Assembly: GCF_031834615.1 (NCBI RefSeq)
Contig: NZ_CP115543.1
Coordinates: 3,607,001 to 3,671,000 of the forward strand
DNA: 64,000 nucleotides
Direction of reading: 5' to 3'
Origin: Stenotrophomonas aracearum
Lineage (GTDB): Bacteria > Pseudomonadota > Gammaproteobacteria > Xanthomonadales > Xanthomonadaceae
Shown here: piece after piece, positions 26,671 to 36,391 of the stretch
Position numbering within the stretch: the stretch's first letter is position 1
Layout: the number at the start of each line of letters is the position of its first letter
Translations under genes and position numbers: made by a program
The notes under the pieces: model-generated
The model's database searches: none
What the model saw: only the letters and a program-made list of their open reading frames with translations
Told to the model about the DNA's origin: nothing

Positions 26671-28377
26671 ATGGCTTCAGCAAACGCAACACAGGCAGCG
26701 GTCCAGCAGGACATTTCCGCGCGCGACGCCGGTGCGGGCGTCCGTCTCTGGAGTTACCTGGGCGGCTGGCGACCCGAGCTCAGCCAGGAAACCCTGATCC
26801 TGGCCTGCAGCCTGTTCTTCGCGGCGGTCAGCAACGGTCCCTTCTGGAAGGCGGCCTATGCACTGCACCCCGGCAACCTGCTGTTCTCGACGGCGTTGCT
26901 GGGCCTGCTGATCGCGGCCAACGGCCTGCTGCTGTCCCTGCTGGTCTGGCGCTGGAGCGCCAAGCCGGTCATCACCGTGCTGCTGGTGGTCACCGCCATG
27001 GCCGTGCATTACATGACTACTTACGGGGTGTTCATGGACGCGGACATGGTGCGCAACGTGCTCCAGACCGACGTGAAGGAATCGCGGGAGCTGATGACGC
27101 CCAGCCTGCTGCTGCCGTTGCTGGTGTTCGCTGCGCTGCCGGCCGTAGCGGTGTGGCGGGTACGCATCACGCCGCGCCCTGCACTGCGCACGCTCTGGAT
27201 CCGGCCGGTCTTCATGGTCGCGCTGCTGGTGGTGGGCGCGGGCAGCGTGATGCTGGCCAACGCCGATGTCGCTTCCATGCTGCGCAATCATCGCGAGATC
27301 AAGTACCTGGCGACCCCACTCAACTACATCGTTGGGCTGCAGCAGAACCTGCGTTCCAGTTCGCCGATCAGGAAGGCCCCCAGGACGCCGATCGCCATGG
27401 ACGCGGTTCGCGTTCCTTCGGCGGCAGGCGCCAAGCCGCGACTGGTGGTCCTTGTCGTCGGTGAAACGGTGCGGGCGCAGAACTGGGGACTCAACGGCTA
27501 CGCACGCCAGACAACGCCCGAGCTCGCCCGGATCGGCGTGGTCAACTTCCCGGACATGCATTCCTGCGGCACCAGCACCGAGGTGTCGGTTCCCTGCATG
27601 TTTTCCCAACTGGGCCGCCGCAACTACGACGAGAAACAGATCCGCTCGCAGCAGTCGCTGCTGAATGTCCTCAACACCGTGGGTATCAGCACTCTGTGGC
27701 GCGACAATCAGTCCGGCTGCAAGGGTGTCTGTGAGGGAACTCCGTTCGAGTCTGTCTCCGACGCCAGCGATCCGGCGCTCTGCGCCAAGGGCCGCTGCAT
27801 GGACGAGATCCTGGTGAAGGGCCTGGCAGAGAAGATGCGCGCTACCCCGGGTGACAAGTTCGTCGTGCTGCACCAGCTCGGCAACCACGGTCCCAGCTAC
27901 TTCCAACGTTACCCCGACAGCTTCCGCCAGTTCACGCCGCCATGCGAGAACCCGGAGCTGGGGAACTGCCCGAAGGAGCAGATCGTGAACGCGTACGACA
28001 ACGCGATTCTGTACACCGACCATTTCCTGGCCAAAACCATCCATGAGCTGCAGGCCATGGAGGACTACGACACGGCGATGATCTACGTCTCCGACCACGG
28101 CGAGTCGCTGGGTGAGAAGGGCCTCTACCTGCATGGCGTTCCGTATGCCATTGCGCCGCCGGAACAGACCTCGGTGCCCATGGTGATGTGGTTCTCCAGC
28201 CGGTTCTCCGCCTCGCGGGGGCTGGACACCCAGTGCCTTGAGCAGCGCGCAATGCAGCGCACCGACCACGACGCGCTGTTCTCGTCGATCCTTGGCCTGA
28301 TGCAGGTGAAGACCCAGGCCTACGATGCGACGCAGGACGTGTTCGCCCCCTGCCTGCGGTCGGCAGCACGCGCCTGA
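26671..28377 (+). CDS. eptA: Phosphoethanolamine-lipid A transferase (EptA/MCR family)
   Basis: 568 aa inner-membrane enzyme that adds phosphoethanolamine to lipid A and lowers polymyxin binding. Five hydrophobic helices lie in residues 41-200, then a periplasmic sulfatase-fold catalytic domain. Key residues match MCR-1: Glu265 in VVGETVRAQ and the nucleophile Thr303 in SCGTSTEVSVPCMFS, plus SDHGESLGE and the cysteine pairs typical of the catalytic domain. Whether it modifies lipid A or another glycan cannot be told. It is a chromosomal, GC-typical copy, not on a mobile element. No sensor or regulator gene adjoins it. Confidence 0.88.
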   Translation: MASANATQAAVQQDISARDAGAGVRLWSYLGGWRPELSQETLILACSLFFAAVSNGPFWKAAYALHPGNLLFSTALLGLLIAANGLLLSLLVWRWSAKPVITVLLVVTAMAVHYMTTYGVFMDADMVRNVLQTDVKESRELMTPSLLLPLLVFAALPAVAVWRVRITPRPALRTLWIRPVFMVALLVVGAGSVMLANADVASMLRNHREIKYLATPLNYIVGLQQNLRSSSPIRKAPRTPIAMDAVRVPSAAGAKPRLVVLVVGETVRAQNWGLNGYARQTTPELARIGVVNFPDMHSCGTSTEVSVPCMFSQLGRRNYDEKQIRSQQSLLNVLNTVGISTLWRDNQSGCKGVCEGTPFESVSDASDPALCAKGRCMDEILVKGLAEKMRATPGDKFVVLHQLGNHGPSYFQRYPDSFRQFTPPCENPELGNCPKEQIVNAYDNAILYTDHFLAKTIHELQAMEDYDTAMIYVSDHGESLGEKGLYLHGVPYAIAPPEQTSVPMVMWFSSRFSASRGLDTQCLEQRAMQRTDHDALFSSILGLMQVKTQAYDATQDVFAPCLRSAARA

Positions 28378-28440
28378 CGGTGACCGGCCATCTCGCTCGC
28401 CATCGCCATTCGCGACAACGATATCCACGGATAACATACA

Positions 28441-28486
28441 CAGGAAAATTGCGGGAAAAATCCAATTTTTCTCGAAATTTTCCCTG
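28441..28486. promoter_or_regulatory. Long AT-rich hairpin upstream of the toxin-antitoxin-like remnant
   Basis: An imperfect stem of about 19 pairs (CAGGAAAATT...GGGAAAAAT against ATTTTTCTCGAAATTTTCCCTG) around a CCA loop, with small bulges. It lies 63 nt after the eptA-like stop and 86 nt before the small ORF at 28572. Its base composition is far from the surrounding GC-rich DNA. It may be an autoregulatory operator of the downstream pair, a terminator, or the edge of imported DNA. Confidence 0.45.
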
Positions 28487-28571
28487 TAATTTAGAACTTT
28501 TCGCGCGCATGGTTCTGCAGATCCGCAGGCCGCACTCTCAATCATCTCGAGTAGGCGCGTATGCTCACGGC

Positions 28572-28781
28572 ATGGCCATATCGAAATTTACCAGGAGGAA
28601 GTCGACAGCCAAGTCGCAGGACGGCTGGCGCATTCCCATGACTCCCGTAGAACTTTTCACCCTCAGCGATGAAGAGCGAATCCGAAGAATGTACGACATG
28701 ACGCCGGAACTTGCGTTGTCGATCATGCAGGACGCTGGACTTCTTACCAAGTCCGGAAAATTGAAGCGCTGTTATAGATGA
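28572..28781 (+). CDS. Small protein, putative antitoxin partner
   Basis: 69 aa (MAISKFTRRKSTAKSQDGWR... ending LTKSGKLKRCYR). A basic N-terminus is followed by a helical part with SDEERIRRMYDMTPELALSIM. From memory, similar small proteins precede genes of the YHGC/DWLG ADP-ribosyltransferase-like family. Its stop overlaps the next start in ATGA, typical of a toxin-antitoxin pair. Codon use is less GC-biased than its neighbours, consistent with transfer. Function is inferred only from context. Confidence 0.6.
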   Translation: MAISKFTRRKSTAKSQDGWRIPMTPVELFTLSDEERIRRMYDMTPELALSIMQDAGLLTKSGKLKRCYR

Positions 28782-29211
28782 ATCAAGGCCACCTGCAGGT
28801 CGGGTATCACGGCTGCGATATTACTGTCAGGGACGGCCTGGTCTCGGGAACGCTGATACCGGAGCCGAGCAACAACCAGCACGACTGGCTGGGACCCGGC
28901 TTCTATCTTTTTGAAGGAGACGCAGACCGGGCGCTGGCATTTGCCGAAGCAGCTGCCAGCGAACCGTTTCGCAGGTTCACGGCAAGACCCATTGCAACGC
29001 CGGCGGTGGTCGGTTGTAAGGCGCAGAGATCGCACCCAGCTCTGGATTCGATAGAGACAGCCATATCCAGATTGCTTTAAGAGATCTTGGCTGTATCAAA
29101 GGTTGGTTCCTGCCACCTGGCGTGAGGCAGCTTTCCGAAGGCGAATTGAGCGATGCCAAGGTCGCATTGTCTGCAATGCGAGCGGCCAATCCGAAGGTTC
29201 GGCGTCGTTGA
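28778..29211 (+). pseudogene. Broken ADP-ribosyltransferase-like toxin gene
   Basis: The frame from 28778 encodes VGYHGCDITVRDGLVSG and HDWLGPGFYLFEGDADRAL, ending in ARPIATPAVVGC, the N-terminal half of a family that I recall as a PARP/ART-fold toxin. After 29019 the sense changes frame: from 29020 to the TGA at 29209-29211 the other frame reads GAEIAPSSGFDRDSHIQIAL followed by RDLGCIKGWFLPPG, which resembles the C-terminal end of the same family. The frame from 28778 itself runs on to a stop at 29078-29080 through unrelated sequence. So the middle part appears deleted and the ends are out of frame. Activity is unlikely. Confidence 0.65.
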
Positions 29212-29243
29212 GGCACCTCGCACGATTCTGGCCTCGAGGCGGA

Positions 29244-29271
29244 TGGGTGGCGGCATTTCGCCCGCCACCCA
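29244..29271 (-). terminator. Hairpin downstream of glmS
   Basis: Ten-base-pair stem (TGGGTGGCGG and complement) with an eight-base loop, starting 10 nt after the glmS stop on the minus strand. No clear T tract follows, so termination is probable but not certain. This is also the region where Tn7-type elements insert. Confidence 0.55.
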
Positions 29272-29281
29272 GTGATCCGCG

Positions 29282-31123
<1,842 letters not shown>

Positions 31124-31200
31124 AGATTCAGATCCCTGCTGTCGATGCCCCATTCTAGCGTGGGCACTGCCGGCACCCCGCCGCTGTCCGCTTAACAAAA

Positions 31201-31226
31201 GTGTCCGGCACAGTGTCCGCGGACAC
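31201..31226. promoter_or_regulatory. Probable upstream activator site for the adjacent NtrC-type regulator
   Basis: A perfect 14-bp palindrome GTGTCCGCGGACAC at 31213-31226 plus a further GTGTCC half-site at 31201-31206. It lies about 80-105 bp upstream of the predicted transcription start of the efflux operon, the usual distance for a sigma-54 activator site. The likely binding protein is the Fis-type C-terminal domain of the regulator encoded at 36392-37735. Confidence 0.65.
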
Positions 31227-31277
31227 CCGGACGCGCCTGTCCCGCTCGTAAGTGGCTGTTTAACAAGGCGCGGAAGT

Positions 31278-31293
31278 TGGCACGCGGTGTGCT
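31278..31293 (+). promoter_or_regulatory. Sigma-54 (-24/-12) promoter of the efflux operon
   Basis: TGGCACG, four bases, then GTGCT: it fits TGGCACG-N4-TTGCW with a single mismatch. The GG (31279-31280) and GC (31291-31292) elements have the obligatory ten-base spacing. Preceding bases AAGT also agree with the extended consensus. The transcript would start near 31304, about 31 nt before the adaptor ATG at 31335. Confidence 0.75.
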
Positions 31294-31334
31294 TGGTATA
31301 CCGCAACTACCGCAACCCAACCGCGACCGAGCCG

Positions 31335-32603
31335 ATGATCCGCGACACTTCTGCCCAGGACCAGACCTTCTCCACCCCGGCCACGGCGGCACCGTGGAAG
31401 CGCTGGCTGTGGCCGGGCATCGCCGCCCTGGTCGTGGTGCTGGCGATCGGCTTCGCCGCCCGCGCCTGGCTGGGGGCCAGCCGTTCCTTCGACAGCGCCC
31501 GCGTCCGCATCGCCGAGGTCAAGAAAGGCGACCTGGTCCGCGACCTCGCCGCCGACGGCAAGGTGATCGCTGCCAACAGCCCGGTGCTGTACGCCATCTC
31601 CGCCGGTACCGTGGACCTGAAAGTAGTCGCCGGTGACGTGGTGAAGAAGGACCAGGAGTTGGCGGTGATCGACAGCCCCGAACTGCGCAGCAAGCTGGCC
31701 CAGGAACAGGCCACTCTGGCCGGCCTGGAAGCCGAAGCCAGCCGGTCGCTGCTCGACGCCACCCTGGCCCGCGCCAAGGCCAGCAAGGAAACCGACCAGG
31801 CCAACATCGAGCGCCAGGCCGCCGAGCGCGACCTGCAGCGCTACCAGCGCGGCTACGACGGCGGCGCGGTGCCGCAGATCGACCTGGCCAAGGCCAACGA
31901 CACCCTGAAGAAGGCCGACATCTCCCTGGCCAACGCCCAGACCGACGCCCGCCTGCAGGGCCAGGGCGCCGACCTGGACGCGCGCAACAAGCGCCTGCTG
32001 GCCGACCGCCAGCGCGCGGTGGTGGACGAAGTGCAGCGCCAGGTGGACGCGCTGACCCTGCGCGCGCCGTTCGACGGCCAGGTTGGCCAGGTCCAGGCCA
32101 CCCAGCACACCCAGGTGGCCGCCAACGCGCCGATCCTGGGCGTGGTCGACCTGTCGCGCTTCGAAATCGAGATCAAGGTGCCGGAAAGCTTCGCCCGCGA
32201 CCTGTCGCTGGGCATCCCGGCGCAGCTCACCAGCGGCAGCGGCCAGCCATTCGCCGGCGAGATCAGCGCGGTGTCGCCCGAAGTGGTGGCCGGCGAGGTC
32301 AATGCCCGCATCCGCTTTACCGACAAGCAGCCGCAGGGCCTGCGCCAGAGCCAGCGCATGCAGGCCCGGGTGGTGCTCGACACCCGTCGCAACGTGATCA
32401 AGGTCGAACGCGGCCCGTTCGTGGAACAGGGCAACGGCCAGGCCTATGTCATGGATGGCAGCACCGCGGTGCGCCGTCCGGTCCAGCTGGGCGTCAGCAG
32501 CCTGGGCGAAGTGGAAATCCTCTCTGGCCTGCAACCCGGCGATCGGGTCGTGGTCTCCGGCAGCGATCTGTTCGGCGACGCCGAACGCGTGTCCATCAAC
32601 TGA
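31335..32603 (+). CDS. HlyD/MacA-type periplasmic adaptor of an ABC efflux system
   Basis: 422 aa membrane fusion protein. One N-terminal transmembrane helix (WPGIAALVVVLAIGFAARAWL, about 26-46), a biotinyl-lipoyl-like domain, a long alpha-helical hairpin (about 115-235) and beta-barrel/proximal domains to the end. Start at ATG 31335 is the first one downstream of the predicted sigma-54 transcription start. It is the first gene of a plus-strand operon with an ATPase, two permeases and a PDZ protein. No outer-membrane channel gene is present, so a TolC-type protein from elsewhere would be used. Confidence 0.87.
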   Translation: MIRDTSAQDQTFSTPATAAPWKRWLWPGIAALVVVLAIGFAARAWLGASRSFDSARVRIAEVKKGDLVRDLAADGKVIAANSPVLYAISAGTVDLKVVAGDVVKKDQELAVIDSPELRSKLAQEQATLAGLEAEASRSLLDATLARAKASKETDQANIERQAAERDLQRYQRGYDGGAVPQIDLAKANDTLKKADISLANAQTDARLQGQGADLDARNKRLLADRQRAVVDEVQRQVDALTLRAPFDGQVGQVQATQHTQVAANAPILGVVDLSRFEIEIKVPESFARDLSLGIPAQLTSGSGQPFAGEISAVSPEVVAGEVNARIRFTDKQPQGLRQSQRMQARVVLDTRRNVIKVERGPFVEQGNGQAYVMDGSTAVRRPVQLGVSSLGEVEILSGLQPGDRVVVSGSDLFGDAERVSIN

Positions 32604-32632
32604 TCCACCCTACCCATACAAGGAATACAGCC

Positions 32633-33352
32633 ATGCTTGAGATGCGCTCGGTCGCCAAGGTGTTCCGCACCGAACAGGTGGAAACCCATGCCCTGCGGTC
32701 GCTGGACCTGCACGTTCGCGAAGGCGAGTTCGTTGCCGTCACCGGTCCGTCCGGTTCGGGCAAGACCACCTTCCTGAACATCGCCGGCCTGCTGGAGACC
32801 TTCACCAGCGGCACCTACCTGCTCGACGGGCAGGACGTGAGCAAGCTCGGCGACGACGCCCGCAGCCGGCTGCGCAACCAGAAGATCGGCTTCATCTTCC
32901 AGGGCTTCAACCTGATTTCCGACCTCAACCTGTTCGACAACGTGGACGTACCGCTGCGCTACCGCGGCATGTCCGCCAGCGAGCGCAAACAGCGCATCGA
33001 ACACGCACTGCAGCAGGTCGGCCTGGGCTCGCGCATGAAGCATTACCCGTCCGAGCTCTCCGGCGGCCAGCAGCAGCGCGCGGCGATCGCGCGTGCGCTG
33101 GCCGGCAGCCCGCGCCTGCTGCTGGCCGACGAACCGACCGGCAACCTGGACACCCAGATGGCACGCGGGGTGATGGAACTGCTTGAAGAGATCAACGCCG
33201 CCGGCACCACCATCGTCATGGTCACCCATGATCCGGAACTGGCCGCGCGTGCCCAGCGCAACGTGCACATCGTCGACGGCCAGGCCACCGACCTGGTGCG
33301 CGAACCGGTGCTGGCCACCCCGCGCGTTGCCGTTGCCACCGTCAACGACTGA
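32633..33352 (+). CDS. MacB/LolD-type ABC transporter ATPase
   Basis: 239 aa nucleotide-binding subunit of the type VII (MacB-like) class. Walker A GPSGSGKTT, Q-loop IFQGFNLI, signature ELSGGQQQRAAIARAL, Walker B LLLADEPTGNLD and switch His in VMVTHDPELAAR. Its membrane partners are the two following genes; 29 nt separate it from the adaptor and 10 nt from the next start. Confidence 0.93.
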   Translation: MLEMRSVAKVFRTEQVETHALRSLDLHVREGEFVAVTGPSGSGKTTFLNIAGLLETFTSGTYLLDGQDVSKLGDDARSRLRNQKIGFIFQGFNLISDLNLFDNVDVPLRYRGMSASERKQRIEHALQQVGLGSRMKHYPSELSGGQQQRAAIARALAGSPRLLLADEPTGNLDTQMARGVMELLEEINAAGTTIVMVTHDPELAARAQRNVHIVDGQATDLVREPVLATPRVAVATVND

Positions 33353-33362
33353 GGCCGCCACC

Positions 33363-34664
33363 ATGCTCGCCTACTACTTCCGACTGGCCCTGCGCAGCTT
33401 CCGGCGCAACAAGGTGCTCACCGCGCTGATGGTGACCGCGATCGCGCTCGGCATCGGCGCCTCGATGACCACCCTCACCGTGTTCCATGTGCTCTCCGGC
33501 GATCCCATCCCGCAGAAGAGCGACCGCCTGTTCAACGTGCAGGTCGACCCGCGCCCGATGATCGGCTACCAGCCAAGCGAGGAGCCCGAAGAACAGGTGA
33601 CCCGCTACGACGGCGAAACCCTGCTGCGCGAAAAGAAGGCCAAGCACCAGGTGCTGATGACCGGCGGTGGCGTCACCGTGGAGCCGGACACCAGCACTCT
33701 GCGCCCGTTCGACACCGACGCGCGTTATACCTCCACCGACTTCTTCGCCATGTTCGACACGCCGTTCCAGTTCGGCCAGGGCTGGAAGGCCGACCAGGAT
33801 GAAGGCCGTGGTCGGGTTGCGGTGATCTCCAAGGCGCTGAACGACAAGCTGTTCAACGGCCAGAACAGCGTGGGCCGCCCGCTGCGCATGGACGGGCACA
33901 CCTTCAACATCGTCGGCGTGCTCAAGGAGTGGAACCCGAACCCGCACTTCTACGACCTGGAAACCGGCCGCTACGGCGACAGCGAAGACATCTTCGTTCC
34001 GGTCTCCACCGCGCTGGACCTCAAGTTCGGCCGCAACGGCAACATGAACTGCTGGGACAACGCCAACGGCGAGGAAACCGCGCTCAACGCGCCGTGCACG
34101 TGGATGCAGTACTGGGTGGAGCTGGCCTCGCCGTCCGACGCCGCCGATTACCGCGCGTACCTGGAAAACTACTCGGCGCAGCAGAAGGCGGCCGGCCGCT
34201 TCCAGCGTCCGTCGAACGTGCGCCTGCGCAACGTGATGGAGTGGCTGGACTTCCAGCAGGTGGTGCCCAGCGACGTGCGCCTGCAGCTGTGGCTGGCCCT
34301 GGGCTTCCTGGCGGTCTGCCTGATCAACACGGTAGGCCTGCTGCTCGCGAAGTTCCTGCGCCGCAGTGGCGAGATCGGCGTACGTCGCGCACTCGGCGCC
34401 AGCCGTGGGCAGATCTTCCTGCAGTCGTTGGTGGAAGCCGGCACGGTCGGCCTGGCCGGCGGTGTAATGGGCCTGGGGCTGGCGATGCTCGGCCTGTACG
34501 CGGTGCGCCAGCAGCCGGTGGACTACGCCAAGCTCGCCACCCTGGACGGCAAGATGCTGCTGCTCACCTTCGGCCTGACCCTGGCCGCCAGCCTGCTGGC
34601 GGGCTTCCTGCCGGCGCTGCGCGCCATGCAGGTCACCCCCGCCATCCAACTCAAATCGCAGTAA
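33363..34664 (+). CDS. MacB/FtsX-type ABC transporter permease 1
   Basis: 433 aa. One N-terminal helix (FRRNKVLTALMVTAIALGIG, about 13-35), a large periplasmic domain (about 45-290), then three C-terminal helices (about 305-430) with the FtsX-family segment RRSGEIGVRRALGASRGQIF. ATG 33363 is used; the longer frame upstream is a shadow of the ATPase gene. The periplasmic domain is longer and different from that of permease 2, so the two probably form a heterodimer. Confidence 0.87.
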   Translation: MLAYYFRLALRSFRRNKVLTALMVTAIALGIGASMTTLTVFHVLSGDPIPQKSDRLFNVQVDPRPMIGYQPSEEPEEQVTRYDGETLLREKKAKHQVLMTGGGVTVEPDTSTLRPFDTDARYTSTDFFAMFDTPFQFGQGWKADQDEGRGRVAVISKALNDKLFNGQNSVGRPLRMDGHTFNIVGVLKEWNPNPHFYDLETGRYGDSEDIFVPVSTALDLKFGRNGNMNCWDNANGEETALNAPCTWMQYWVELASPSDAADYRAYLENYSAQQKAAGRFQRPSNVRLRNVMEWLDFQQVVPSDVRLQLWLALGFLAVCLINTVGLLLAKFLRRSGEIGVRRALGASRGQIFLQSLVEAGTVGLAGGVMGLGLAMLGLYAVRQQPVDYAKLATLDGKMLLLTFGLTLAASLLAGFLPALRAMQVTPAIQLKSQ

Positions 34665-34680
34665 GGATCCGGAGCACATC

Positions 34681-35901
34681 ATGGATATCCGACCCATCCT
34701 GACCACGCTGCGCCGGCACAAGACTGCCGCCGCCCTCATCGTGCTGGAGATCGCGCTGACCTGCGCGATCGTCTGCAACGCGCTGTTCCTGATCGGCCAG
34801 CGCCTGGAGAAGATCAACCAACCCAGCGGCATTGCCGAACAGGAGCTGCTGGAAGTGCGCCTGGGCGGCATCGGCACCCAGGTCAACGCCACCGCCCGTA
34901 CCCGCGAAGACCTGGCCGCGCTGCGGGCCATTCCCGGGGTCAAGAACGCGGTGCCGATCAACCAGCTCCCGTTCCGCCGCAACTCCTGGAACACCAGCCT
35001 GTCGCTGATCCCCGACCAGGAGCGGCCGAACTTCAACGCCGCGCAGTTCTTCGCCAGCGAAGGCACGCTCGATACGATGGGCCTGCAACTGATCGCCGGC
35101 CGCGACTTCGAAGGCGATGAGTTCGCCAACCTGGAAGACGTGGAGAAGGACGCCACCATCGAACAGCGCGGCTCGGCGGTGATCCTGAGCAGCAAGGCCG
35201 CGACAAAGCTGTTCCCGGACGGCCAGGCGGTGGGCAAGACCATCTACAGCGGCCGCATGCCGCTGCGCATCGTCGGCGTGGTGAAGGAACTGGCGCGCCC
35301 GGTCACGGTGGAGTCCGACACCGGCTACTCGATGATCCTGCCGGTGCGGGTCAACTACGATATGGGCCTGTACCTGATCCGGGTCACCGACGCCGCGCGC
35401 CGCCAGGAAGTGCTGGCTGCTGCAGTGTCCGCGCTGGAAAAGGTCGACACCAACCGCATGGTGCGCGCCAAGCTCACCTATGAAGAGCAGCGCACCAAGT
35501 ACTTCCAGAACGACCGGGCGATGGTCGGCCTGCTGATCACGGTGTGCGTGGCGCTGCTGGTGGTCACCGCGCTGGGCATCGTCGGCCTGGCCAGCTTCTG
35601 GGTGCAGCAGCGTACCAAGCAGATCGGCATCCGCCGTGCGCTGGGTGCCACCCGCGGCCAGATCCTGCGCTACTTCCAGACCGAGAACTTCCTGCTGGCC
35701 ACGGTCGGCATCGTGCTCGGCATGCTGCTGGCGTACTCGATCAACCTCTGGCTGATGAGCGCCTACGAACTGCCGCGCATGCCGATCGCCTACCTGCCCA
35801 TCGGTGCGGTCCTGCTGTGGCTGCTGGGCCAGGTCGCGGTGTTCGGGCCCGCCCACCGCGCAGCGGCGGTGCCGCCTGCCGTCGCCACCCGGAGCGCCTG
35901 A
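34681..35901 (+). CDS. MacB/FtsX-type ABC transporter permease 2
   Basis: 406 aa with the same topology: helix near residues 17-38, periplasmic domain (about 40-275), three helices to the end, and the conserved RTKQIGIRRALGATRGQILRYF stretch in part. Works with permease 1 and the ATPase as a mechanotransmission-type transporter, which pushes substrates from the periplasm through an adaptor and outer-membrane channel. The next gene starts 1 nt after its stop. Confidence 0.87.
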   Translation: MDIRPILTTLRRHKTAAALIVLEIALTCAIVCNALFLIGQRLEKINQPSGIAEQELLEVRLGGIGTQVNATARTREDLAALRAIPGVKNAVPINQLPFRRNSWNTSLSLIPDQERPNFNAAQFFASEGTLDTMGLQLIAGRDFEGDEFANLEDVEKDATIEQRGSAVILSSKAATKLFPDGQAVGKTIYSGRMPLRIVGVVKELARPVTVESDTGYSMILPVRVNYDMGLYLIRVTDAARRQEVLAAAVSALEKVDTNRMVRAKLTYEEQRTKYFQNDRAMVGLLITVCVALLVVTALGIVGLASFWVQQRTKQIGIRRALGATRGQILRYFQTENFLLATVGIVLGMLLAYSINLWLMSAYELPRMPIAYLPIGAVLLWLLGQVAVFGPAHRAAAVPPAVATRSA

Positions 35902-35902
35902 C

Positions 35903-36313
35903 ATGGGCGCTCCCCTCCTCCGCGCCGCCTTGCTCGGGCTGGCACTGCTCTCCACCACCGCCTGCGCGGAAAGCAGCCGCAGCGAATCCTCGCGCATGGA
36001 CTGGCGCCAGGACGGCGCACGGCTGACCGTGGAATCCGCACAGGGCGTAGTCACCATCGTCGCAGCGTCGCCCACGGCGCGCTTCGGCGTGCAGGCGGGC
36101 GACCAGGTCCTGCGCGTGGACGGCGTGCCGGTGCAGCGCGTGGACGATCTGACCGCCGCGCTCAGCAGCAGCGACAAGGTCACGGTGCCCGTCACCGTGC
36201 GCCGGTCCGGACGGGTCGAGGTGGTCAGCGTGCCGACCGCCGCGTGGCGGGCCGTGCAGCCGCCACCGCCGCCGGCGCCCCCTGCGCCTCCGGCGCCCCC
36301 GTCACGGCCGTAA
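35903..36313 (+). CDS. Small exported PDZ-domain protein of the efflux operon
   Basis: 136 aa. A hydrophobic signal (MGAPLLRAALLGLALLST) ends at TTACAES; the Cys could be a weak lipobox or a normal cleavage site. A short PDZ domain (about 45-115) contains SPTARFGVQAGDQVLRVDG. The tail is a proline-rich run (PPPPPAPPAPPAPP) reaching the stop. Periplasmic PDZ modules bind C-terminal peptides, so it may present substrate or signal to the transporter or kinase. Inferred from context; no close family recognised. Confidence 0.75.
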   Translation: MGAPLLRAALLGLALLSTTACAESSRSESSRMDWRQDGARLTVESAQGVVTIVAASPTARFGVQAGDQVLRVDGVPVQRVDDLTAALSSSDKVTVPVTVRRSGRVEVVSVPTAAWRAVQPPPPPAPPAPPAPPSRP

Positions 36314-36321
36314 GCCCGGAT

Positions 36322-36348
36322 CCGGCCCCACCCTGCCGGTGGGGCCGG
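36322..36348. terminator. Strong hairpin between transporter genes and the two-component pair
   Basis: Perfect 11-bp stem (CCGGCCCCACC and complement) with a five-base loop, 8 nt after the PDZ gene stop. No T tract follows. It could weaken read-through so that the regulator genes at 36.4 kb are expressed at a lower level or from their own promoter. Confidence 0.55.
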
Positions 36349-36391
36349 CGCTCGGGTACTCTCTGCCTACTTTCCGGTCTCCTGCTGCCGC

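Noticed and set aside
36254..36313. Frameshift suspicion in the proline-rich end of the PDZ gene
   Set aside because: The run of CCG/CCC codons is in frame to a proper stop and is followed by a hairpin; nothing suggests that the tail is an artefact.
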